The notes beneath the pieces are model-generated. The model saw only the letters and a list, made by a program, of their open reading frames with translations. It did not search any database and was not told the DNA's origin. 8,423 bases of DNA. Origin: Enteractinococcus sp. (GTDB taxonomy: Bacteria > Actinomycetota > Actinomycetes > Actinomycetales > Micrococcaceae). The stretch covers positions 1-8,423 of the forward strand of contig JAJUIX010000044.1 in NCBI GenBank assembly GCA_029267455.1, written 5' to 3'. The position numbers were made by a program, and so were the translations under genes. Below are positions 1 through 6,688 of the stretch, piece by piece. Each line of letters starts with the position of its first letter. Within the stretch, counting starts at the first letter, position 1.

Positions 1-28
1 CAACGGAGTGACACAGTAAGCTAGCATC

Positions 29-1117
29 ATGACTGCTCTAGACCCTGATAACGGCAAACACGTGCACGGAGAATTTAAAGTACCCGGTGGAAAATTAGTT
101 ATTGCCGACCTTGATATATTCGATTCGGTAATAGCCAGAGCCAATATCAATGGTGACTTTTTTCTCGAACCTGATAACGCTCTAGACGACATTAACGCAG
201 CGCTTGAAGGGCTACCGCATAATTCCAGTCATAGTACAGTCGCCGAAGCGGTTAAGGCTGCCCTCGACGACTCGGTGGTGATGTTCGGTTTTGACGCTCA
301 CGCGATCGCTACAGCGGTGCGCCGGGCCACCGGGTTTGCCACCAGCTGGGACGATCACGACTGGGAGATCATCGTCCCAACCGAGATCCCGATCTTCACG
401 CAGGTCGCGCTGGATCAGGTTTTGACCGAAGATGTGGCAGCTGGCCGGGCCCGCCCAGCCATGCGCTTGTGGAAATGGCCGCTGAGCGAGCCGGCAGTAG
501 TCATTGGATCGTTCCAGAGCTTTAGTAATGAGGTGGACGCTGACGCAGCGGCTCACCATGGCATTAGAGTCGCTCGCCGTATTTCTGGCGGGGGAGCCAT
601 GTTCATGGAGGCCGATAACTGTGTCACCTATTCACTTTACACGCCCACCTCATTGGTCGATGGCATGAGTTTTGCCGATTCATACCCGTTTCTAGACGCC
701 TGGGTGATGGACGCGCTAGACCGGATGGATGTGAAAGCTTTCTATGAGCCGCTCAATGACATATCTACTCCTGAAGGCAAGATTGGCGGAGCAGCTCAAA
801 AACGATTAGCTTCCGGTTCGATGTTGCACCATGTGACCATGTCCTACGACATCGATGCCGAAAAAATGACCGAGGTCCTTCGCATCGGACGAGAAAAGGT
901 ATCGGATAAGGGCATTGCTTCAGCCCAATCGCGAGTAGATCCACTTCGTCGTCAAACAGGGATGGCGCGTTCCGATATTTGGGATGTCATGATGGAAACC
1001 TTCGCCGAACGGTACGGTGCCACCACACGAGAAGTCACCGAGGATGAACTGAGGCGAGCCGAAGCGCTTGCTGAGGAGAAGTTCAAAACTCGTGACTGGA
1101 TCCACCGAGTTCCATAA
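29..1117 (+). CDS. Lipoate-protein ligase family protein, LplB-like domain fused N-terminal to LplA-like catalytic domain
   Basis: Probable cytoplasmic ligase or transferase attaching lipoate (or an octanoyl/lipoyl group) to the lysine of lipoyl domains in 2-oxoacid dehydrogenase or glycine-cleavage complexes. Residues about 13-101 resemble the accessory domain of lipoate ligases (KVPGGKLV at 17-24, NGDFFLEP at 41-48), which is C-terminal in E. coli LplA and a separate LplB protein in Thermoplasma. Residues about 115-360 are the BPL/LplA catalytic fold: RRISGGGA at 183-190, the DNC segment at 196-198, and GKIGGAAQ at 250-257, whose K251 should be the ligand-contacting lysine. At 362 aa it matches a two-domain ligase. 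ATG 29 is the first start after an in-frame TAA at 17-19. No good Shine-Dalgarno lies nearby (CGGAG at 4-8 is too distant), so initiation may be leaderless or coupled to an unseen upstream gene. The first ~70 codons are AT-richer than the next ~100. The family is clear; lipoate versus octanoate specificity is not. Confidence 0.85.
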   Translation: MTALDPDNGKHVHGEFKVPGGKLVIADLDIFDSVIARANINGDFFLEPDNALDDINAALEGLPHNSSHSTVAEAVKAALDDSVVMFGFDAHAIATAVRRATGFATSWDDHDWEIIVPTEIPIFTQVALDQVLTEDVAAGRARPAMRLWKWPLSEPAVVIGSFQSFSNEVDADAAAHHGIRVARRISGGGAMFMEADNCVTYSLYTPTSLVDGMSFADSYPFLDAWVMDALDRMDVKAFYEPLNDISTPEGKIGGAAQKRLASGSMLHHVTMSYDIDAEKMTEVLRIGREKVSDKGIASAQSRVDPLRRQTGMARSDIWDVMMETFAERYGATTREVTEDELRRAEALAEEKFKTRDWIHRVP

Positions 1118-1128
1118 CTTGCGAGAAA

Positions 1129-1164
1129 CGTAGCGGTTGGGTTCTAATTTGACCAACCGCTGCG
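1129..1164. terminator. Bidirectional hairpin terminator between convergent genes
   Basis: A 12-bp stem (1129-1140 with 1153-1164, one G-U pair) around a 12-nt loop lies in the 56-bp gap between the convergent stop codons of the lipoate ligase gene (1117) and pepN (1174). On the plus strand it is followed by a T-rich run (1166-1171, TGTTTT). On the minus strand it is followed by TTTC. This is the form of an intrinsic terminator working in both directions, stronger for the plus-strand gene. The right-hand T run ends two bases before the pepN stop codon. Confidence 0.75.
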
Positions 1165-1173
1165 ATGTTTTCC

Positions 1174-3825
1174 TCATTTCTTACGGACCGCTGCTTGGGC
1201 TCGAAGCCGATCCAAAATATCAGCTCGACGTTCAATGACTATGCGCCGCAGAGCCGCTGGAGCATCCTGATACTGAGCAAGCCAGGCATCGATATTGACT
1301 ACCACGGGGTGCTGTTGCTGCGCATCAGGTCCGCCTTTAACCGGCGAGTGACGCATCGGAAATAACCCATTAATCGTTCGTGTGGCAAGGTTATTTGAGC
1401 GTGATCCCCAAATGGTGGTCAAGCCTTCTAACAGACGTTGTAAGCGCTCTTTATCGTCTCGAGGCGCAGAAGCTCTAAGACCCGAGGCCGTCGCGGTAAT
1501 TTCAGCGTTTGATAAAGCTCTCCCGTGAGCATCGGTTCCGTTAAATACTTGCTTCCAAAGGGCAGCTTGCCGCGACTGATCCGGCAACGCGGCTACTGCG
1601 GTACGATGTCTGAGCTCATTGGTGGCGGTGTGTGAAAGCGCGAGCTCTTCATCAAGTCGAACAATATCTACCCGTCCCAGAGATGCCAGGCTAATGAGCA
1701 AGGACCATTTGATTTCGTCATCGACTTCAAGACCTGGTGATAGTTCCGAATGCTCATTAGCAGCCAGCAAGAACGTTAGCTCAGCCGCAACAGTTTCCGT
1801 GCCTCGACCCAGTTGAGCGAATGCCCGAGCAGCGGAACGTTGCCTGTCGGATCCGGGTTCGAGCTGGACTAGCGCGTCAAGCAGTGCAGTGGCTAATTGT
1901 TTGGTCAGCCGGTTTCGTTGTGACGTCGGAGCAAATTCTTTGAGCGCTTCGACTGATTGTTCCAGGACACGAGCATGCATCGAGACGTCTTCGATACTGT
2001 TACTAAGTTTTGCAACGGCGCGGATGAAATCTGATGCCGGCAAGCTTGCCTGTCGGACCATCGTCCACAAGGTCGACCAGACCGTCGCTACGGCGGTAGA
2101 TTCAGGGTCGACGATTGGATAGCTAGTCACCGCTTGCAACGTCTCGTCGTCGAATTTCACTTGCGCATACGTCTGATCATGCTGATTGACGATGACCGCT
2201 CGTGGAACGTCTACGGGCGCGTTCAGCTGATCCGCCCGCGCAGAGGTTTCTCCGGCAGCAAGTAGCACGTCGGATTCGGCCGTACTGATCAGTTCTTCCT
2301 GCTCATTTAGTTCAAACACTGCTACATAGAGCGCGTGAGGGCGAAGCACCTCACGACCAGTATTGGGGTCAACTGATTCCTGGTGCACCGTTACGGCACC
2401 TGAACTATCGATCGTGGCTTGGAGCGTGGCTGGTCCCGAAGTTTGCAACCAGCTTCGTGCCCATTCACCCATGCTGCGGCCCGAGTGTTCTTCCAGGATG
2501 GCCAGAAAATCGGCTAATTGTGCTGTGCTATAAGCATATCGTTCAAAATATGTGCGACATGCTTGTACAAAAGCTTCCTCTCCTACATAGTGGAAGAGCT
2601 GCTTAATGACCGCAGCACCTTTGGCATAGGTAATGCCGTCAAAGTTTTGGCGTGCGGCTTCCAAATCCACGATGTCTGCCACAATCGGATGCGTTGTTGG
2701 GTAAGAGTCTTGTCGGTATGCCCAGCCTTTCCGTTGATGAGCGAATGACTGCCAGGCACCTGGAAGAGCGGTGGCCTCGGCTACCGCTTTCGTCCCGTAA
2801 AAATCTGCGAACGATTCCTTGAGCCATAGGTCATCCCACCATTTCATCGTGACCAGATTTCCGAACCACATGTGGCTCATTTCGTGCATTAAGGTAGTGG
2901 CTCGTTGCATGTGCTGAGACACAGTGGCACGCGAGGTGAAGATATACGATTCATTGAACGTGACCAAGCCAGGATTCTCCATCGCGCCCAGATTGTATTC
3001 CGGCACAAAAGCTTGATCGTACTTGCCCCAGGGGTAAGCAATTTGGAATTGATCGTGAAACCATGTCAGCCCCTGTTGTGTCTGGGCAAAAAGCTCTGCG
3101 GCGTCTACATGGTCGACTAAGGACTGTCGAGCAAAGATGCGCAGCTCAATGGGCGCTGCACCGGTTGGGGCGTGTCCGGGCCAGGTGTCTTGGAATTGGG
3201 CGTAGGGGCCAGCCAGGAAGGTGGTCAGATACGTCGAGACAGGTTTGGTGGGTTCGAAGTGGACCCTTGCGAGTCCTTCGTCTAGCTGTTCCCTGGCGAT
3301 TTCAGCGCCGTTGGAGGCGAGGGTCCAGGTATCCGGACCGATTATGGAGATATGAAACGGCGCCTTGAGATCCGGTTGTTCCATATTCGGATACACGCGG
3401 CGAGCGTCGGCCGGTTCAAATTGAGAATAAAGATAGACCTGCCCATCCACTGGGTCAACAAAGCGGTGGAGTCCTTCTCCCGAATGAGAGTAAGTACTGC
3501 GTGAACGTACGACGACCTGATTTTCAGCGGCCAGACCTGGCAGAACGATGCGAGCCGCACCCACTACCTGGGAAACATCTAACTCCACGTTATTGAGGGT
3601 CACGGAGTCGACCGAGGAGCCGAGATAATTCAAGAATGTTTCGGCCCCAACCGTATTGGCCCGGAAATTAATGGTGGTGGTCACCGGATAGGTTGATTCA
3701 TCCAACTCCATAGCATTGGACAGGTCAAGCTCAACTTCGTAGCTTGTAATGTTAATAAGCTCGGCTCGAGCCTGCGCCTCATCACGAGTTAGGTGTTCAT
3801 CGTCCAGCAATACGTTGTTCGACAT
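1174..3825 (-). CDS. pepN: Aminopeptidase N (M1 family zinc metallopeptidase)
   Basis: Removes N-terminal amino acids from peptides, mostly in cytoplasmic peptide turnover. No signal peptide or membrane segment is seen. At 883 aa it has the length of the actinobacterial PepN group. Order: N-terminal beta domain (about 25-220); thermolysin-like catalytic domain with the substrate-amine site GAMEN at 280-284 and zinc motif HEMSH at 314-318, completed by E337 exactly 18 residues later (HExxH-x18-E); Y400 in GITYAKGA is the expected transition-state tyrosine; a helical ERAP1_C-like C-terminal region follows from about 540. All catalytic residues are present, so it should be active. The start is ATG 3825. 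The upstream AAGGG (3828-3832) lies only 2 nt from the ATG, unusually close, but no better start appears. It is separated from the upstream oxidase gene by 108 bp holding a strong hairpin, so it is probably transcribed on its own. It converges on the lipoate ligase gene. Confidence 0.96.
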   Translation of the reverse strand: MSNNVLLDDEHLTRDEAQARAELINITSYEVELDLSNAMELDESTYPVTTTINFRANTVGAETFLNYLGSSVDSVTLNNVELDVSQVVGAARIVLPGLAAENQVVVRSRSTYSHSGEGLHRFVDPVDGQVYLYSQFEPADARRVYPNMEQPDLKAPFHISIIGPDTWTLASNGAEIAREQLDEGLARVHFEPTKPVSTYLTTFLAGPYAQFQDTWPGHAPTGAAPIELRIFARQSLVDHVDAAELFAQTQQGLTWFHDQFQIAYPWGKYDQAFVPEYNLGAMENPGLVTFNESYIFTSRATVSQHMQRATTLMHEMSHMWFGNLVTMKWWDDLWLKESFADFYGTKAVAEATALPGAWQSFAHQRKGWAYRQDSYPTTHPIVADIVDLEAARQNFDGITYAKGAAVIKQLFHYVGEEAFVQACRTYFERYAYSTAQLADFLAILEEHSGRSMGEWARSWLQTSGPATLQATIDSSGAVTVHQESVDPNTGREVLRPHALYVAVFELNEQEELISTAESDVLLAAGETSARADQLNAPVDVPRAVIVNQHDQTYAQVKFDDETLQAVTSYPIVDPESTAVATVWSTLWTMVRQASLPASDFIRAVAKLSNSIEDVSMHARVLEQSVEALKEFAPTSQRNRLTKQLATALLDALVQLEPGSDRQRSAARAFAQLGRGTETVAAELTFLLAANEHSELSPGLEVDDEIKWSLLISLASLGRVDIVRLDEELALSHTATNELRHRTAVAALPDQSRQAALWKQVFNGTDAHGRALSNAEITATASGLRASAPRDDKERLQRLLEGLTTIWGSRSNNLATRTINGLFPMRHSPVKGGPDAQQQHPVVVNIDAWLAQYQDAPAALRRIVIERRADILDRLRAQAAVRKK

Positions 3826-3851
3826 GGCCCTTATTCAATCATTCGACACGG

Positions 3852-3879
3852 ATTATTACACGCCACAACAGCGTGTCGT
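3852..3879 (-). promoter_or_regulatory. Candidate pepN promoter
   Basis: On the minus strand, AATAAT (3857 to 3852) matches the -10 consensus at five of six bases. It is preceded after 16 bp by ACGACA (3879 to 3874), four of six against the -35 consensus. The start point would be about 3845, giving a leader of about 20 nt before the pepN ATG. The putative -35 sits inside the arm of the 16-bp hairpin. This is a by-eye match in a short gap and remains weak. Confidence 0.25.
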
Positions 3880-3908
3880 CGCTACAAGGTGAAGCGACGA
3901 CACGCTGT
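3868..3908 (-). terminator. Perfect 16-bp hairpin downstream of the acyl-CoA oxidase gene
   Basis: Arms 3868-3883 and 3893-3908 are perfect reverse complements around a 9-nt loop. It lies 25 bp past the stop codon of the acyl-CoA oxidase gene and 42 bp before the pepN start, both on the minus strand, so its position fits an end-of-operon terminator. Neither side carries a real T run (the minus strand continues TGTGGCGTG), so it is not a textbook intrinsic terminator. Tract-less hairpins are often proposed as terminators or 3' stabilisers in actinobacteria. An attenuator role in front of pepN is an alternative. Confidence 0.6.
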
Positions 3909-3933
3909 CAAACCGACCTAGTGCGCTATGACA

Positions 3934-5967
3934 CTATTTTTGGCGCGCCCGGTACACCTTCTCTGGGATCGGTGCATCGCCGGAGGCACGCAGACGCCGG
4001 TAGTATTCCATCGCTTCTTCCTGGCGCTCTTCCTCAATGCCCGTGGTGATATCCATACGTAAATGGTTCTGGGTGAAGCCAAAGGAATCGACTAAATCTT
4101 GTGCGTGAGGTCGCAGGCGCGCTGCCAGGCGATTTGTGTACTGACGCAGCGCACGTGCGCGCTGTTGTGAAATGTGACCGTATTCGATAAACCAGCCAAG
4201 ATCTTGTTCAATGGTGGAAAGCGCGAATAGATCACGGACCCAAGTCATGATTTGGCGGGTGTTTTCGTCTTCGATACGCTCCAGCGCGTCGGTAAATGAC
4301 TCCCATTGCAGTAATTGCGCATGTGACTTGGCGGCTTTGATCAGATCGTATTGGTTTTCATTGAATACTTGGGCCTGTTCTGCTTGAGATTTCTTTGCTA
4401 CTGGGCGCAGCGCATCGGCGACTTCTGCAATTTGGGTCCGAACACGGTCGGTAAATAAGCTGCGTTGTACTTCAGTGTCTTTCAACCAGGCTGCGGAGCG
4501 CCGATCTGAACCGACATCAGTTACCTGCTGGATAACCCGACGTATGCCTGAACGCTGATATAAGCTGTCTTCCGCTCGTTCTGCAACATAGCGCGTTAAG
4601 ACTTTAAATGAACCGTTGGCGAATTCTTTCGAGTAATCACTGAGGAGCCGACGTCCTACCAGTTGTAGTAAGACGTTGTTATCCCCCTCGAAGGTGGTGT
4701 AGATGTCGAGGTCATCGCGTAAGGCGTTGAAGCGATTTTTTGAAGCAATATAACCTGCTCCACCCGTGGCTTCGCGAGCCTCCTGATATACGTCGAGAGC
4801 GTTCCACGTCACCACGGCCTTAATTCCCGCCGCCAATGTCTCAAGCTCTTGCCGGTTTTCATCCGTATCATTTTGTCCGGAAAGGACTTCATGGAATTTC
4901 ACCACAAGGTCATTTGCGGTGAATATATCCGCGAAGGTACGAGCTAGTCGATCGATGAGACGCCGTTGATGCAGCCCGTAGTCTAAGAGCACTTGCTCTT
5001 CGATATCTGACGCGGCATTGAATTGCCGTCGCTGATTGCCGTAGGTAATCGCTCCTGTCAACGCAAGCGCAGAAGCATTAGCTGCGGTCGCTGCCAAGGA
5101 GACACGGCCCTGAACGAGCGCTCCGAGCATGGTGAAGAACCGTCTGCCCGAAGACGCGATCGAGGTGGTGTAGTCTCCGTTTTCGTCTACCTGGCCTAGT
5201 TTGTCCAGTAAGTTGGTGCGCGGGATTCTCACATGAGTGAAGTGTAAGCGACCGTTATCAATCCCGTTGAGGCCACCTTTATACCCATCGTCTTCTCCGC
5301 CCACCCCTGGCAGAAAGTTGCCGTCATCGTCGCGCAGCGGGACGAAGAATGCATGAACTCCATAGTTGACGTTCTTGGTGATCAATTGCGCGAACACGAC
5401 AGCGGCCTTGCCATGGAGGGCCGCGTTACCAAGGAATTCTTTCCAGGCCGCTCTAAAAGGAGTATGAATTTCGAATTCATCATCTTCGGGAATGTATGTT
5501 GCGGTGGTATCGATGTTGCCCACATCGGAACCATGGCCGATTTCAGTCATCGCGTAAACGCCTGGCAACTCAAGATTCAGTACTGCTGGCAGCCATTTTT
5601 TGTGTTGTTCTTCATTGCCCAAACTAAGAATCGCAGAACCGAACAGGCCCCATTGCACACCACCTTTAATTTGCATGGATGGGTGAGCGTGGAACATTTC
5701 GGCGAAACCCGCAATATTGCCGCCGGGGCTTTCCTGTCCGCCAAACTGCTTGGGGTATGCTTTGCGAATGACTTGACGATCGGCTAATTCCTTGAGCTGA
5801 TTGAGTGTCAGTTCGCGATGCTCTGCGATGGTGAGATCGAATTGATGATGAAAAATGGGGTCTTCCATCAGTTTACGCATCTTACGGCGGTCCTCGGCCC
5901 AGCGGCCAAGCACGAGTTCTTGAAGTTCCTCTTGGTCGAGGCGTAGGTCAGTTTGCGTCGAATTCAT
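3934..5967 (-). CDS. Acyl-CoA oxidase/dehydrogenase family flavoprotein (long, ACOX-like)
   Basis: FAD enzyme expected to oxidise acyl-CoA to trans-2-enoyl-CoA, the first step of beta-oxidation. At 677 aa it is far longer than ordinary ~380-aa acyl-CoA dehydrogenases and fits the acyl-CoA oxidase layout: N-terminal helical region (about 1-130), the TEIGHGSDV flavin/substrate segment at 141-149 opening the beta domain (to about 260), helical domain (about 275-445) with TGGAGY at 401-406 and TTFEGDNN at 424-431, where E427 is the expected catalytic base, then a second helical ACOX-type C-terminal domain (about 450-650). The start is ATG 5967 with AGGAG (5973-5977) 5 nt upstream, overlapping the stop codon of the TetR gene, so the two are co-transcribed and probably translationally coupled. 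Whether it passes electrons to oxygen (oxidase) or ETF (dehydrogenase) cannot be read from the sequence. Substrate chain length is unknown. Confidence 0.9.
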   Translation of the reverse strand: MNSTQTDLRLDQEELQELVLGRWAEDRRKMRKLMEDPIFHHQFDLTIAEHRELTLNQLKELADRQVIRKAYPKQFGGQESPGGNIAGFAEMFHAHPSMQIKGGVQWGLFGSAILSLGNEEQHKKWLPAVLNLELPGVYAMTEIGHGSDVGNIDTTATYIPEDDEFEIHTPFRAAWKEFLGNAALHGKAAVVFAQLITKNVNYGVHAFFVPLRDDDGNFLPGVGGEDDGYKGGLNGIDNGRLHFTHVRIPRTNLLDKLGQVDENGDYTTSIASSGRRFFTMLGALVQGRVSLAATAANASALALTGAITYGNQRRQFNAASDIEEQVLLDYGLHQRRLIDRLARTFADIFTANDLVVKFHEVLSGQNDTDENRQELETLAAGIKAVVTWNALDVYQEAREATGGAGYIASKNRFNALRDDLDIYTTFEGDNNVLLQLVGRRLLSDYSKEFANGSFKVLTRYVAERAEDSLYQRSGIRRVIQQVTDVGSDRRSAAWLKDTEVQRSLFTDRVRTQIAEVADALRPVAKKSQAEQAQVFNENQYDLIKAAKSHAQLLQWESFTDALERIEDENTRQIMTWVRDLFALSTIEQDLGWFIEYGHISQQRARALRQYTNRLAARLRPHAQDLVDSFGFTQNHLRMDITTGIEEERQEEAMEYYRRLRASGDAPIPEKVYRARQK

Positions 5968-5972
5968 ATGTG

Positions 5973-5977
5973 CTCCT
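5973..5977 (-). promoter_or_regulatory. Shine-Dalgarno overlapping the TetR stop codon
   Basis: Minus-strand AGGAG ends 5 nt before ATG 5967 and shares two bases with the TAG stop of the upstream TetR gene (5976-5978). It fixes the oxidase start. It also means that ribosomes finishing the regulator sit on the next gene's initiation site, which favours coupled translation. Confidence 0.85.
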
Positions 5978-6611
5978 ATTTACGGGTGGTGCCAAGGGAG
6001 TCGATGCCTACTAGCAGCCAGTCGGCGATACTGCGGGCAAGCTGCTCGGCTGCTGGACGATGAGGATCGTTTTGATCTGTGATCCATTCTTCACCTGCGG
6101 ATCGTACGAATCCGACCGCTGCCGTGGCCCAGTAATAGGCCAAGTTTTTATCTCCGCTGTCGTCTTTGTACTGGGGAAGGAACTCTTCCACGGCTCGCTG
6201 CAAGAAACGGGCCATGTTCTGCCGAAAAATCGCCACACCGGTGGGAATAGCAGTTGAGAAGTTGTACACGTTGGGGGAGGAATCGGCCAATTGAAGATAA
6301 ACCAACACCATGGTGTAGAGCCCATCGCTGGCGGTCTTCGCTGAAGTTCCGGCCTTTTTCAATTCGGCTTCCATAAAGTCGATGGAGGCTTGAGCAACAG
6401 CACGCTGCAGTCCCTGTTTATCTTCAAAATATCGGTAGAACACCGACTTGGATGTGCCAGCGTGATTGGCAATTTCTTCCATTGACACAGTGGGTCCAAT
6501 AATGTGGACAGCAGCACGTGCTGCTTTGATGAGATCGTTTCGGCGCTGACGACGGTGCGCATCCCAGCGTGTATTGCGTCCGTCAGGCATTGGTCTAGCA
6601 GGCATCTTCAC
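5976..6611 (-). CDS. TetR-family transcriptional regulator
   Basis: One-component dimeric DNA-binding repressor, 211 aa, the usual TetR size. The N-terminal helix-turn-helix spans about residues 40-64 (VSMEEIANHAGTSKSVFYRYF), with the YRYFEDKQGL recognition-helix and following segment typical of the family. The remainder is the helical ligand-binding and dimer domain, too variable to read a ligand from. Context (the acyl-CoA oxidase gene 8 bp downstream, thiolase and FabG4-type genes diverging) suggests control of acyl-CoA breakdown, with an acyl-CoA ligand as inference. The start is uncertain: GTG 6611, ATG 6605 and ATG 6590 are in frame, and none has a good Shine-Dalgarno. GTG 6611 lies directly after a 15-bp palindrome and 7 nt past a possible -10 box, which would suit leaderless initiation. 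ATG 6590 would still leave the whole HTH intact. Confidence 0.92.
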   Translation of the reverse strand: MKMPARPMPDGRNTRWDAHRRQRRNDLIKAARAAVHIIGPTVSMEEIANHAGTSKSVFYRYFEDKQGLQRAVAQASIDFMEAELKKAGTSAKTASDGLYTMVLVYLQLADSSPNVYNFSTAIPTGVAIFRQNMARFLQRAVEEFLPQYKDDSGDKNLAYYWATAAVGFVRSAGEEWITDQNDPHRPAAEQLARSIADWLLVGIDSLGTTRK

Positions 6612-6635
6612 GATACTGAGAGTATCAGGTAAAGT
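6607..6635 (+). promoter_or_regulatory. Candidate rightward promoter for thiolase operon
   Basis: TTCACG (6607-6612), a 17-bp spacer and TAAAGT (6630-6635) match the -35 and -10 consensus at four of six bases each. The predicted start is about 6642, giving a leader of about 47 nt. The palindrome 6612-6626 falls in the spacer. A second AT-rich possibility, TATACC at 6649-6654, lacks a good -35. Based on eye only. Confidence 0.3.
6612..6626. promoter_or_regulatory. Palindromic operator candidate for the TetR regulator
   Basis: GATACT-GAG-AGTATC is a perfect 6-bp inverted repeat with a 3-bp centre in the 77-bp gap between the divergent TetR and thiolase genes. It abuts the TetR GTG start. Size, symmetry and place fit an autoregulatory TetR operator. 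It would cover the -10 to +1 region of the leftward promoter candidate and lie within the spacer of the rightward one, so one dimer could block both. No second copy was seen in the window. Confidence 0.6.
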
Positions 6636-6648
6636 GAGGGTTCGTAAA
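6619..6648 (-). promoter_or_regulatory. Candidate leftward promoter for TetR-oxidase operon, possibly leaderless
   Basis: On the minus strand, TTTACG (6648 to 6643), an 18-bp spacer and TACTCT (6624 to 6619) form a weak promoter fitting the actinobacterial TAnnnT -10 pattern. Seven bases then separate the -10 from GTG 6611, the spacing expected if transcription begins at the start codon itself. The operator palindrome covers the -10 box. Weak match, supported mainly by position. Confidence 0.3.
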
Positions 6649-6688
6649 TATACCCATTCGTCACCCCGATCATGCGAAAGAGATTTGA

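Noticed and set aside
1..28. Possible tail of an upstream gene with stop codons at 9-11, 17-19 and 22-24
   Set aside because: Too short to show any coding signal, so no gene is called.
212..559. 115-aa minus-strand frame opposite the lipoate ligase gene
   Set aside because: It is a shadow of a coding region with clear LplA motifs, without a ribosome site or domain of its own.
3063..3368. 101-aa plus-strand frame opposite pepN
   Set aside because: It is arginine/tryptophan-rich, typical of reverse-frame translation, and lies antisense to the PepN region just before the GAMEN motif.
3868..3908. Hairpin considered as a transposon end or a REP-like repeat
   Set aside because: No second copy, target duplication or transposase is present in the window. 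Its place after a stop codon fits a terminator better. A genome-wide copy count would settle it.
5353..5787. 144-aa plus-strand reading frame inside the oxidase gene
   Set aside because: It lies wholly antisense to a well-supported flavoprotein gene, shows no recognisable domain, and its composition is that of a reverse-frame shadow.
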